A stretch of 64,000 nucleotides of DNA from Glandiceps talaboti (GCF_964340395.1 NC_135557.1:18423625-18487624); one strand, 5' to 3'. Shown: positions 1 through 38,140, numbered from the stretch's first letter. The notes: generated by a model from the letters alone, not told the origin. A program made the numbers and translations.

Positions 1-11
1 TTTCAAGGTAC

Positions 12-9172
<9,161 letters not shown>

Positions 9173-9300
9173 TCTGAAAAGTTACTCTGACTGTCACTTT
9201 TCCGGGTTCACACAAAAGGTCATTTGCACTCATTGCAGTATTTTGCACAATGCAAATGAAAACACGTCTTACATGTCACCTTTACAACAAGGTCACCGTT
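9173..9300 (-). promoter_or_regulatory. 5' flank of gene 1, conserved with 35527-35645
   Basis: The sequence upstream of the gene 1 ATG matches the flank of the second signal exon at 35.5 kb (the ...GGGTTCA(C/T)AC... stretch and the CTTACAT stretch). It probably holds the 5'UTR and proximal promoter. No convincing TATA box or initiator was identified. Confidence 0.35.
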
Positions 9301-11229
9301 TTCTGAAAAGTTGGGTAATAAGGGTCCTTTGTCATCTCACTATTTCATAGCAGTTACTCGATATGCTGCGAGACACAATTGAAATGATGGCAGCAGCATT
9401 CAAGCTATAATATACTTTTTTATTTCATAAATCAACATACACATGTTTAAAGTGATAACGATAAATAATCGGAAATGTGGTTTGATATGTGCTTTCTATA
9501 TTTGATGCAAAGACCAACTTATATTATTTACTTGTTGATGATCGGTTGATAATCAGAAGGAATTAATACCCGAATACTTGCATTAACGCAGTGTTTGACT
9601 TTTAAAATATTGCAAAATACGTCAGCATGTAAACCCTGGCTTTATTAATCTAAAACATATTTTATTGCATGACACTTATCCCACTCACATCCTAGCGTTA
9701 GTTTCATGTTGATTTGCCACCGTTTTACCAACTTTACAACCACATGGACGTGTGGAAAACCAATCAACTACCAGTATGTCTTCAGACTCGCCCGTTTTGT
9801 ATCAATATTTACATGTTTTATGAGGTCACAACTATGAGTATCATAGAGGTACAGTAATACTGAGGGTTTCGTGTAATATTATTTTTTTTAAAGACAATAT
9901 TTATTGGTTGTTAAACCAACATGGTGCTGTGTGACAGTTTTTAATTCATGGGATACAATATCAATTAATTATTTATTCTTAGATATGACGTACCTGTTCA
10001 ATTCATAAATCAAAATATGTCTTTTCTCTTATCATGGACTTTTGTTCATTTCTATTCAATTATGTTTACATGTACCCAGCGTAATCATATTATACTGTAC
10101 GTTATCAGTTACCCCCACTCTCTAATAGTTTTCGTCTGTAGTGTTTTACAGGTCAAGTGCTTTACTTATTCGATATCTTCTATGGATACTGTACTTCAGT
10201 TTCTCAATCTTGATTATGTCACTACTAGCCCCTTACCTGTCCATGCAAACATTATATAGCCTGAGGTTTATTTTTCCACTCGACATTTATGTCAACGACC
10301 AATCCATCAAATGCACTAAATTGACATCATCTAATAAGCCAGGTGTATTAACCTTGGTTATTGAAATGAGAAAGTACCTCTCGTAAATATTAAAAACGTA
10401 CAGAAGATAGCTTGAACGTATGTGTCAGAAAAAAAAAACCGAAAGAGGAATCAAATCCATCTTCTTTTGGGAGGGCGTAATTCAATATTTTGGTGGCGTT
10501 ACATTCATAAATCACCAACCAAGACAGTAACCCGTGTTTGGAAGCAATAGGCATCGTATTGACCTCATGAACTCGATGTGCGTTTGGCAGTTGTGTTGAC
10601 AATTGTCCACTTTATGGGTTGACGTACACTAGGCGTCCATAATTGTATATTAACGTTATTGAGGTAGATTTCAAGAGCAAATGGAGTGGCTGTAACCAAA
10701 TCGTCAACATGCTTTCCTCACACAGTAACCATCAACATTAGTAAAAAGAAATAACAAACAAACAAACAAACAGACAAACAAACAAACACTATATTCGAGC
10801 TGAAGCCTGTAACTGTATATGAATCAGTATTGATTTTCGAAAATATGAATGGTTATCATTAACTCTAGACCTAAATTGTTGGTAAAAAAGAGTGAGAAAC
10901 GTCTAAAAGTTAAAGAAAGCTCACGCTATGACGCAGTGGCATCGTACTAGCCCCCCCCCCGCAATACAATCAGATAACTGTAACATTTGTTTCTAGTAAA
11001 GTCAATACACCACTTACAATATTAATTAAAATATAATAATACAAACATATGTATTTCAAAAATATAATCTTACTGCAGTTAATCTTAGCTGATAGTAATT
11101 TTGCTTATTACCATTCAATTGTTTCATATTTCGTTATCTTTATTACCATGGCAATTTTATTGAGGTGACACCAATTGGTTTAATTGATCCAGTCTTGGTT
11201 GGTGAATTATGAATATATGAATTATATAA
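9301..11229. other. Intergenic stretch, no gene seen
   Basis: AT-rich sequence with short (AAAC)n and C runs at about 10750 and 10955. ORFs at 10017-10386 and 10390-10602 show no splice context or family signature. Confidence 0.6.
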
Positions 11230-11243
11230 TGATTTATTTTTAG

Positions 11244-11495
11244 CTCTTGCGTTTATTGTCGTTTGTGCTTTTGTGAGCGCTGGTTACCTATATCTGACAC
11301 ATTACCATATTAATCAAAGAGTGTGAATACACATACTACTGATCACTCCATCTCAATCTGAACATTTATTTATTTAAAACAGATGATGTCACTGCAGTGC
11401 GGTATGTGGAAATACACAATGGAAACAATAGGAAGGATCGAGGCGACAGCTTACAGTTAGAGGTACGAGGAATTTCAGAAATTAAACAGGCATAA
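11244..11495 (+). pseudogene. Inverted copy of the hydrophobic ORF and juxtamembrane exon 2
   Basis: The segment from about 11230 to 11520 is a reverse-complement copy of about 17311-17590. It includes an AG-GT bounded 80-nt exon at 11383-11462 with the same frame (VRYVEIHNG) and the TAA at 11493-11495. It stands on the plus strand with no partner exons seen, so it is probably a displaced fragment. Confidence 0.55.
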
Positions 11496-12268
11496 ACTGA
11501 GTTTATAACATTTTGATCCAGTGTCAGTCCAGCGACTCGCCCACGCATTGGGTTGTCGACCGTATATTTATCTTTGTTTTGCATACACATGTAGTGTGAT
11601 AAAGGTCTAACGACAATTGCTGTTGTTGAAGTTGGCCGTCAACGATCAAGACGTACAAAATACTCAGTACTGCAGCTGTTTAACTTTAGCTGTAAGACGT
11701 AAAACTGTTGTGTCCAATACTGACTTATGTGTTTATCATGAGTATGCTATTACATTGTTGTACAACGAAATACTGGTGTAGATAAATATACACTATACTA
11801 AATAGACTAGATTGTGTTTTGGAATCTGTACAGTGGGTAGTAGTGTAATTGCTTTTTTCCTACCATGTGATGCAAATCAAAATCGTCATTTACGTTTCGT
11901 GAGTAAAAAATATATAACAAAGTTACAGAAACTAATACATCATACACAGGACAAACACGTAAACTGACGGTACCATTCAGTACCATGCAATTTGACGACT
12001 ACAGTACTTGTTTTTCTAACCACAGACGTTAAGACGCTTGATACATTGTCTGTTATGTGAAACAAACTCGTGACCTCTCGTTTGTTACCAGTTCAGAACA
12101 ACGACCGAGACGTATTGAGGTCACCGCCTGTTGCCATGGATAAAAAAATCTGCTGTAAAAAATCTTATGAAAATATTGTGGATGAAAAGGGGTTCGGAAA
12201 ACAGCAGTAATAGAAATGGCAATACAAGCAAGTAGTACTAGTACACTGGGAACTATGTTCTTTATATG

Positions 12269-12402
12269 CACGCGCATTCCAACTTGTAACTGAAACTTAC
12301 ATCACACAAGAATGCACGCGCACTCCAACTTGTAACTGAAACTTACATCACACAAGAATGCACGCGCACTCCAACTTGTAACTGAAACTTACATCACACA
12401 AG
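12269..12402. repeat. Three copies of a 46-bp repeat
   Basis: The unit CACGCGCACTCCAACTTGTAACTG... is repeated at 12269, 12315 and 12361; copies 2 and 3 are identical and copy 1 differs by one base over the shared part. The equivalent position in the 41-kb copy has none. Confidence 0.9.
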
Positions 12403-12894
12403 AAATTTTGATTTGATCGTCTGCCTTATCATCGGGCTGCGTGCTGATTGGTTGATTATGTATGACGTAGACTATATAATGAGTTCATCAGAAACGGCAA
12501 CAATGTTAACAACAACAACGTATAACACAAAATATGAATCAATAAATGTAATTCACGACAATATCACGTAAATATACATATTGTGTATCGATTTTGTCTA
12601 GAACACATACTAATACTATCTTATATGGCAAACAACAAAAAATAACAAAATTAAAACATCACTTTTGACAAACAAAATCCTACTTTTTAATAAGCAATAT
12701 AAATTCTCGGTATTTTATGGGTTTTACACTTAACATGTACGACGCCCAAAATGGCATTATACCTGTTATGTCAGTTATATATCTTATACGGCTAATCTCA
12801 CATTACCAGTCTTCTAAGTTGTTTAATACATGTTCATATGTCAACCGATACAGCGTAATGACTCGCCCTTGCACAATATTATCTAAAGCAGACG

Positions 12895-13560
12895 ACTTTT
12901 ATTTTCATCTGACACTACAAGCAGTACAGTATATTCTCTGTCTAAATCACTTAAAACACACACACACTTTTGTTGAATTCTTGGGTCGACAAACAAATCA
13001 CATTGACATGCAAATACTACGAATCTACTCAACTGCACTGTTGAGAACTGTTCTCTTAAGTACTGATTTGTGTGTCCTGGCTAAAACACCAAGAAACAAA
13101 ATCGTGGTCGAGCAAAATACTGATGTAAATATATGTATACATATTAAATTATGAATTCTAGATTGTTATGAAATTTTGAAAATAGTCAGTTTTGTACTTT
13201 GTCTTTTTGTGTGATTGACAATGGCCAGAATATCATAACCATGGCTCTGACTAAAATTCATTATAGTAAATAATTTACCCTGGAATTATATTGTTGACAG
13301 CAGATCATGTTTATTTTCGTCTGACACTACAGGTAGCCCAGCTCATTCTTGCGTAAATCAAGCCATAGTAAAAGGGTCTCGTGACCTTACTTTTGTTGAA
13401 TTCTTTGGTCAACAAGCTAGCACCATTGGCATGCAAATGACTACGATTTTGTTCAATGCACAGTCGAAATCTATTTTGCTAAGTACTGATTTATGTGTTC
13501 TGGCTCAGGTATCAAGTAACGAAATTGTAGTGGAACAAACCTCTTGTATAGATAGATATA
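12895..13560. repeat. Dispersed repeat family, two tandem copies
   Basis: Units at about 12895-13130 and 13305-13560 share the TTGAATTCTTxGGTC(A/G)ACAA, CATTG(A/G)CATGCAAAT and AAGTACTGATTT blocks. Further copies are at about 28985-29215, 41815-42095 and 42245-42510. ORFs in these units are not conserved coding sequence. Confidence 0.7.
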
Positions 13561-15110
13561 TACTAGATTATGATTTTTTTACAACTATAAAATGGTGTAT
13601 TTTTTCAAATTCCTGACTTGGACTAAAACAGTGTAATGCAAATCAAAAGAATGTAGATGTCATTTGTGCAAATTATAAACAATGGCTGACGCCTGCAATA
13701 CTTTCCTGTCTATATATACTATGTCAAAGAATCTTGTGACGCACTTTCTTGAAACCAGTTAAGGACACCGATTGTGACGTATTGAGGTGAACGACTGAAA
13801 CGTATTCAAATGTAAATGTATGAAAGGTTGTACAATGTACAGTTTAAAGGAGACACATATTCCATACAAAATTGATATTTTAAACATTTCCATATAGACT
13901 TGACAATATGTAGCCATGTATAGAAATTCATAAATAGAATATAATAAATAGTGTGTGATATGACAGTGATATCTTGATTATTTATTTTATGTAGCCTTTG
14001 TACTCTATCATGCAAAAACCCACTAAACACATATATTTGGAGAACAAAATTACTTCGACTATGGTTACACTTGTGCCCACTTCTCGATATACCGTGTGCA
14101 CAACTTACACAAGTGGCATTCATAAATTAAAATAAAATTATATTGGAAATGAAACAACGCTATTAATTTGGAGTATTTTTTTTGTAATGTTCCCTATGAT
14201 TTCCTGGTTACCACTATATAATAACTTAATTGCATTCCTGATAATATTACAATTAATTAATCGTGATGTCAATAGCATGTCTCAAAATGTATCATTTTAG
14301 TAACTCTTTTCTACCTAAAATGTAACAAACCAATATCAAGTTATTTTATAAAATTAGTACAGAAATTACATGTATATAAATGTAAATAACAACAATGTAA
14401 ATTGTTATCTGGTATGGATGAGATATGTATATAAACTTCAATCCAAATACCATATTTCTCATAGTGCATTGTGAACTAATATTCCACTATAAAGCTAAAA
14501 GATTGACAATTAAACAGTGAAGTAGTAAAGAATTACAGCCAAGATTGAAAGAATGTAATATTATTCTGCTCTAGATGCAACTGGGGTATTTCTTTCAACC
14601 AAACACATTTCCACTATTAATCAACCCACTGTATATGTTTATTTGTAGTCAATAATTATATGTATGTAGTGTGTGTCAAATATTGAAGCCTAGCATCTTT
14701 CATTGCCATTACGCATGCAGGAATGCAAATTGAAAGGCTTGTTTGTTTGCCTATTATGGGAGTCATCTCATTCACATCTGTTTTAAAATTGACAAAGATG
14801 TATTTCTGTTAAAGTTTACATCAGCCGTTCTCTTTTTTTTTCTTTATTTTATTTTATATTTTCTGGATGTTTTCAGCAAGAAATCATGCAAGTGATGTTT
14901 TTTTAAACAAATGTACGGATTACATCAATTCAAATGTTCATCTATTAGAGTTTTAAAAGACAAAATACTTTAAAAATATATTTGTTGACTTGCAGTATAA
15001 ATGTTACTTTTGTGAAATCATTATAACTTAACAAATACAGAGTCACAAGGCAGAGTCTGGATGCCAACGTGGAAGATCTGAAAGAGTCGATGAGGGATAG
15101 CACTAGCCTC

Positions 15111-17310
15111 GATATAATTTGTGTTCGATCACGATATAAATGGAAATCTAAAGATTCCAGATTCCAAACACTTCGACATTCTATCGATAATAATAACGGC
15201 CGAATTATAGTATATATTGCAAATATAACAACAGGCTAGGGTTGGATAGACAGTTGGATAAACGTTTGTAAGAACAAATTAAAGATACAATGTACAGTTG
15301 GTGTTATGAGTTATCCTCATAAATGATGCATTCCATTTATGAGTATTACTTTAATTATTGTCACGTCTTGATCGATGAAAATCAAATTTTCATCTAACAT
15401 TTATGTTACACTCTGGGTATCGTGACAAACATGTCAGTCATACAGCCATTTACCCTTTCGAAAAACAAAACACTGTACACTGTGTTCATTGGTAACCATC
15501 AATGATTTTTAATATGCTGATAATGATGTAAACCCACACCTTTTTAACGATAAAAAAGAAGGCAGAAAAAGAAGCGAAGCATTAACCAATCCATTACAGT
15601 TTTAAATTGTCGAGGTCAATCATTAACATACAGGTCCATCCAAAACTTTCAAAGTAAAATCACACTGCCGATAAACTTATACCGTATAATACTGCTGTTA
15701 ATTACTGCATCTTAAAATATCTTAAATTCAAATGATCATTCAATACAAAGAAATCAAGGAAAATTGACCAACATATTTTTCGGTTCCCGGTTAAAACGAA
15801 CATTTGGCCAATTGTCTACACGTTTGCGTATGCAGAAAACATTACCAAGTCCACATCTTCTTTGTATTACTATAAAAATGACATTAAAATAACATTCTAA
15901 ACACCCTATACGACTCTTTACATAACACATTCCTGTAATGCATGAATTCATAATCAGAGCATGGTAATCTATACTACCACTTCTTGTCTTCATAAAACCT
16001 CGCCCCTTTCCTATTTTCAGAAATAACCCCCCCCCCCCTCTCTTTTGTATTAATCAAAGAAAACATTAAAACACACTGGAAATAATCTGAAAAGTTGACT
16101 AATTTTTTTTGTCTAATTAGCATACACTGCTGTTGATATTGACCTGATGCATGTGTAATTGTGTGCAGTTAAGTTATAAACTATCTAAGGAGTGACATGT
16201 ACATAGACGAATGTTACAAATTTGAAAACCCCACTACTCTGTTGCAATTTAATATGTTACCTTAATATTCCTTCATGCGTTAGAAATGTATGAAATTATA
16301 GTGTATGACTATGGTTATCAAATATTGAATTATGTATATACTGTTAGAAATTACTGCAACTCTTCATAATATTGATATGAGAAAAAGAACAATCGCTATT
16401 GTTTCATTAAACGTGCATTAGCTTCATCGTATTTCGCATTTGTAATGACTTGGTGTACAAAGTAAGCGTTAACACAAATAATAATTAAATGTTTGTGTTT
16501 TACAAAGTGAATTAATTGACACACATTAATGCTATTTAAAGAAGATAGGTGAGTGCTTTAATTTCATTCAGCAAAATAAACCAAAATTTTACAAGGATAT
16601 ATATCAAATAATGAATTCATTGACCGCATGTCATCACAATCAGCAACCTCATAGTTTCATTCATGTGTACATGTATTCAATTGATAACTGCATATGTAGG
16701 GTCGAAATCGATGTGTTTCTGTAAGAAATGAATAATGAATAAAACGTCATAGAGGGTTCCTGAAGTAAAATACATCTAACAACAAAGTTGTATTATGTAG
16801 TTGTTACTTCTCTCATTTTATTTCTTTCTAAAGCCCAAACTTGTATAGCACTGCAGCCGATCCGATGTATTGCCTAACTTTCAAAATGAAGTGCTTTGAA
16901 ATGTCAATAAAGTACGACACAGAGACACATATATAAACTCTATTGTGTACTATTGTGTATTGAAGCACAAATAAATATAGTGAACGCTATAGTGGCACTA
17001 GTTGAGTTTATCCATTTTAATTGGGTGTAATGTTGCAGAGGTAAAACAGGTAGCTGTGGTAATTTACTTTCCAACTCAGACTTAAAAACCAATAACAATT
17101 TACTGGATGCAAAAGTTGTATTAAGACATACCTTCGGTGATGTAGTTTATTGACTGAGTGAATAGAAAACGACAGTGAAATCTCCACTAAAGTAATTACT
17201 TATTAACTACTAGAAGACAACTGCAATGTCACAGAAAGTATGCATCAAAATCAACACTATACTGCTCGTTCAATGTATGTTCTATGTAAGTATTTTCACC
17301 TGGATTAAAA
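15111..17310. other. Stretch where middle-gene kinase exons would be expected
   Basis: The sequence runs between the end of the 3' flank copy and the juxtamembrane exon. I found no VAIK, HRY/HRD, APE or RPTF-type segment on the minus strand. It holds only AT-rich unique sequence and a C run at about 16027. Confidence 0.6.
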
Positions 17311-17326
17311 TGTTAAAAAACTCTGC

Positions 17327-33737
<16,411 letters not shown>

Positions 33738-33876
33738 GGTAACTGTTCGGCGATCTCGAGTAGATTATGGCGTGTGACAAATGCGTTAATTTATTCAAAA
33801 TGGTGTCACTCATGAATATTTCATGAGATACTATAATTCACCCTGGGTGGTTAAAACAAGGACTGAGAGTTGAAGA

Positions 33877-33960
33877 TTATATATATATATATATATACAC
33901 ACACACATATATATGTAAACTTATGTATGTATATGTATATATGTATGTCTATTATTTGTC
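33877..33960. repeat. (TA)n and related simple repeats
   Basis: A TA run, then ACACAC, then TATG-rich sequence, upstream of the middle-gene signal exon. Confidence 0.85.
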
Positions 33961-34114
33961 ATGGTAAAGTTGCATGTTTTGAGTAAAATTAAATATTTGC
34001 AGACATTCAAACACACACAATAAATCATGAGAAGAGAGACAAATAGTACAAATAGTTTTACCGTAGGGATAACTGTAGTTTAATAAGTTCACACTTTAAA
34101 TATAATAAAAACAT

Positions 34115-34117
<3 letters not shown>

Positions 34118-34206
<89 letters not shown>
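34118..34206. repeat. (TA)n microsatellite
   Basis: This is the first of three long TA runs within 850 bp. The other two flank the palindrome at 34671-34817. Confidence 0.97.
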
Positions 34207-34210
<4 letters not shown>

Positions 34211-34600
34211 AGGTTCCCAATGAACTCAATGGTCACACAGTCTTTTCGATTCAAGCTGAAAGACATAGTTAAAGTGCAATGGTTTGTATTAAAACACCAT
34301 CGGAATCGTTTCTATAGCTAACATCAAACATTATCTTTACAGATGAAAATCACTCAGTAATAGTAAATTATGTACTCTTCATATGCGAAGATGCTTTTAT
34401 TACAAACTTCCCCATAAGATCCCCAAATTTCATTTGTGTAGTTTGGGTAATTTTTGCCATAATTCATTCTCAAATACCATATAATTATCTATATTACGAC
34501 CACATTGTAGCGTATAACGTTATCTTTTCCTGTAACTATTGTAATGTTTCGACTATGACCTTGACATTTGACTGTATTATCATTTGCAAATTTGTGACTG

Positions 34601-34676
<76 letters not shown>

Positions 34677-34702
34677 TTGGTAGTACTGGAACTCTTTCTT
34701 GG

Positions 34703-34743
34703 TTGTAACTCGGAGTTTCACGCATTGCGCGATCATCAGACAA
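34703..34743 (-). ncRNA. Candidate hammerhead ribozyme core (minus strand)
   Basis: This is a mirror copy of the plus-strand core, present because the palindrome is perfect. CTGATGA is at 34739-34733 and GAAA at 34719-34716, read on the minus strand. Confidence 0.5.
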
Positions 34744-34744
34744 C

Positions 34745-34785
34745 TTGTCTGATGATCGCGCAATGCGTGAAACTCCGAGTTACAA
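34745..34785 (+). ncRNA. Candidate hammerhead ribozyme core (plus strand)
   Basis: CTGATGA (34749-34755) and GAAA (34769-34772) are spaced as in hammerheads. Stem II is CGC/GCG with a GCAAU loop, stem III ACU/AGU with a CCG loop, and stem I UUGU/ACAA, with the cleavage position at U34781. The 10.1-11.1 pair is a U-U mismatch, which lowers confidence. Small stem III forms are known from Penelope-like elements and animal retrozymes. Confidence 0.5.
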
Positions 34786-34872
34786 CCAAGAAAGAGTTCC
34801 AGTACTACCAAAACTATTACGCTCTGCCACTGCGGTATAGAGCACTGTTTTAGCAGATTGATACTCACCGAG

Positions 34873-34950
<78 letters not shown>

Positions 34951-35465
34951 CTACTATGTCTGGTGTTGGTTATGTGAAATTTTCCCATTGTGCTTTAATA
35001 AAAGTATTAGACAAATAAGATGACCTTCAATTTTAATTATGACTTTGACCTTTAATCGGAGAGGTCATATGGTGAATGAGTTGCACGTCTCCCAAACATA
35101 TATACACATTGACTGTGATTATAGCACATCTGGAGCCATATATTTGACGTGTTTTTTTATAGTTTTTTTTAATGTTTAGCATCCTGTCACGTTACAATGG
35201 AATCTGCCTCCTGTGAGTTTACGCAAGAGAATCTAAAGTGGCAACAACAGTTTTCTGATGGCCCAGATATAACTCTAACCAAATATGATGTCAAATGTTG
35301 TATTGTAAACTATTACCAAGACCGTTCGTCTATTCAGCAAATGGAGACGGAACAACAGTCATTAATTTCTCATGCTGACAACAAATCAGTAATATAATTT
35401 CCAATCTCGGTAAAATGATATATTCAAGAAGAACACTGCGCAACTCAAAACTATTTTCAACTCAC

Positions 35466-35526
35466 CTGATGCACGTAGTAAGATTGATAATAAAGAAAAG
35501 ACCACTATCTGTAATGCCCGCAACAT
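35466..35526 (-). CDS. Isolated signal-peptide exon, homologous to gene 1 exon 1
   Basis: The ATG at 35526-35524 opens 20 hydrophobic codons (MLRALQIVVFSLLS...) ending at a GTGAGT donor in phase 1. It has the same length as 9112-9172. No Ig exon lies between it and the signal exon at 33.7 kb. It is either an alternative first exon of the middle gene or a relic of a lost or rearranged copy. Confidence 0.5.
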
Positions 35527-36310
35527 TCTGCTTTGTTATAATAACTATCTCCCTTCTGGGTTCATACACAAGGCCAATTGCATTAGTTAGCTGTTATGCA
35601 AAATGCAAGGGACAACACGACTTACATATATCACATATATAAACGCTTGACAAACACCATTTTATTAGCATGCTGGGAACGTTAGAGGTCAGATAAAAGA
35701 ACCATCATGTGATGTTACTCTGTTATCACGGACGGAAACATGCGTATATCATGTATAAACACTTGAAAGGTAGCAGGTGTAAAGTTCAAAGGTGGAGGAT
35801 TTTGTTCAATATTAACTGTCACCTTAATCCATTATATTTTGACAATATACGGATACTATCAAACCAACGGGACAAATTGACTTTCAGTAGGCCATTCCAG
35901 ACAAAAAAATAGGAAATTGAGAATACAGCGCCCTCGCTCAAATTAGTCATACAGTCCTTTCTTTGTTAGGATGTCCGCGATACATGCGTTGTAGATACAG
36001 GCGTATTACTAGCATATCGGTACTTCATAGATAACTGATGACCTTGTAGTTTGATCCAACTGAACCAGATACCGATATTGCACTTGATCTGTAATTTAGA
36101 TTATGACATGTATAAAACTATAATCATAATTGCGAATTAAGCAGTGCGTAATTACCATAGACCCAGCTTTATAGGTGTTTCATTTTTATTTGATAGAAAT
36201 TGCTAGGGATAGGGGTAACCAGTCATACCATTTGTTGTACAGACTATATATACGTTTTACGGTCAAGTGTTTATGTAATTGCACAGCTTATCAGCTATAT
36301 ATAATTATAT

Positions 36311-37219
36311 TATACCAGTATATTGATGGTGGAAATCGAGGGATCTGATTGGTCTAGACATCGAGCTAGCGCGTCTAAAACGAGTGATAATGCACTGCTG
36401 GTACGATAATGCACTGCTGGCACGCGTCCAAATTTTGTTCGTCTACGAGCATTGAGTTGTAGTCCGCCGTGATACTGATAGTGAACTCTTCGAATTGTCA
36501 GAGGAGGATTTTCTCTCAATGAGACAATATTTTATGAGAAATTATGAAGGAAATTTCGAAAGCAACCCAGTCATCGCGTATTTGTTCAAATCATCGCCTT
36601 CTACATGTACTAAGGTCAAGGCGCTAGGCATGCACGAGATCGGTCGCGGTCCCAGCCTCGGCGCGGCTGGAGTGGAAACATTGGTGAGCTGTCCTGTCCT
36701 GTCATAAAAATGAAGCAAGTGAAAGAGGTTACACTGGCCGACTTACCATTAATCTAAATAGAAATTTGTCTGGGATCCTGTCCTAGAGTATCAGTCATCA
36801 ATCCGAGAGGGAAATCCTCAAACCCGAAAATCTACTGACGTAACTTCCAGTAATATAAATACATTGTAAATATCAACCTGCCGCCATGCCTATCGTCTCA
36901 CTTCACCGAGTCGCGAATTCGGCCGGGAACGATCGAAGCACGCTGTATTTAATAAACCACTTCAAGTTTATACCTTGAGTCAAACAGGTTGTTTATTCAT
37001 CACTGTGCACTTTTAATGAGCCGATCAATGTACAGATTATCCCTTGAAACGACGAGCAGATAAAATAAATCCAGTCGCTGCACGACGTTCACATTAAGGC
37101 CAAGATCAGCTGTCTTGAAAAGCAGCGTTATTGTTATGCAAATTAGACACAGAGGCGCATATGAAACGAGAAAACGTTAGTTCTTATCTTGTTTCCGATA
37201 TTTTCAATATACTGGTATA
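36311..37219. mobile_element. MITE-like element with 16-bp terminal inverted repeats
   Basis: TATACCAGTATATTGA at 36311-36326 is repeated inverted at 37204-37219. The 909-bp interior is less AT-rich than its surroundings and has only short ORFs on both strands, none recognised. The flanks are TA-rich, so the target duplication cannot be read. Confidence 0.5.
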
Positions 37220-37221
37220 AT

Positions 37222-37375
37222 ATAATAGCGATAAACCACCCCCTGGGGAAGGTATACCACTCGGTTTTGACCAGTGAACTCAATATATGCACTCGCTATC
37301 GCTCGTGCATATATTTCGTTCACTGGTCAAAACCTCTTGGTATACCATCCCCAGGGGGTGGTTTATTGCTTAAAT
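37222..37375. mobile_element. Hairpin MITE
   Basis: The GCGATAAACCACCCCCTGGG end and its inverted partner CCCAGGGGGTGGTTTATTGC bound an imperfect palindrome with arms of about 60 bp and a short GCTATCGCTCG centre. It follows the 36311-37219 element directly. Confidence 0.75.
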
Positions 37376-37379
37376 ATAA

Positions 37380-38098
37380 ATCTACTTTTGAAGACAGCAT
37401 CTACTCTTTTATAACCCCACAACGTCAAATGTAAAGCGCTAGTATAGTTTAACAGTTCGTAATCCAGACCGTTGATATGAATCGTAAGCTTCTTCTATCA
37501 GTATCTCGACATATTAATTTGTATGTACAAATCATTTGAATGTATTTGACTTTTACCATGATTATTTGTATGTACATGCCGAGCAACATTCTATTCTTGT
37601 TAGGACCTTGATGAAGGTCATCGGTGTATTCCCTACACGTTGGTCATATTATCAATGACTCTATTGTTATTAGAACAGTTACTGCGCCAAACGCGTCCAT
37701 TTCTGCCCAACACCGGGTTTCTGATTCTGTTGTGGCATACAAATATTAATCTTCACTATACTACCACTATTTCCTAAACTATTTATGCATACATTTAATA
37801 TCCTTAATCCACACAATATTTATGTCAGAGACAAACACATAATTGTCAGCAGATTGCTAAAATATAACAGTTTAATATGCTTGGTCTGTTCAACGAAAAT
37901 ATATCTGTAACAAAGGCCAAAACCTGTACAGAGAATAGCTTGGAATCACATGTTAGAAAAAAAAACGAAAGGCAAACACATTCAACATTCGTGTTTGAGG
38001 GCATGAGTCGATATTTTGGTGGAGTTATATTACGACATATATCAAAACGTGGCTTATTAAAGATCTTATTTTTAAATGAAATATGTGGTACTGCTATT

Positions 38099-38133
<35 letters not shown>

Positions 38134-38140
38134 AACAATA

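Larger units (their letters stand above)
11516..15110. repeat. Direct copy of 40845-45190 (gene 2 3' flank and last intron)
   Basis: Long matches can be followed from CAGTCCAGCGACTCGCCCAC at the left end to GTGGAAGATCTGAAAGAGTC at the right end. The copy lacks the terminal exon and the minisatellite of gene 2, diverging near 14592 and rejoining near 14800. It marks the former 3' end of the middle gene. Confidence 0.85.
34671..34817. repeat. Perfect 147-bp palindrome between TA repeats
   Basis: Arms of 73 nt (34671-34743 and 34745-34817) are exact reverse complements around a single C at 34744. TA dinucleotide runs flank it at 34605-34672 and 34873-34949. A further 55 bp of unique sequence (34818-34872) lies before the right TA run. 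Each arm carries hammerhead-like core elements. Confidence 0.95.

Noticed and set aside
12717-13154. 145-codon plus-strand ORF
   Set aside because: It covers a dispersed repeat unit whose other copies do not keep the frame.
35197-35397. 66-codon plus-strand ORF
   Set aside because: No similarity, no splice context and no upstream promoter signal.
36310-36707. Overlapping ORFs of about 70 codons in the 36.3-kb element
   Set aside because: They lie in a MITE-like element on both strands, and no protein family was recognised.
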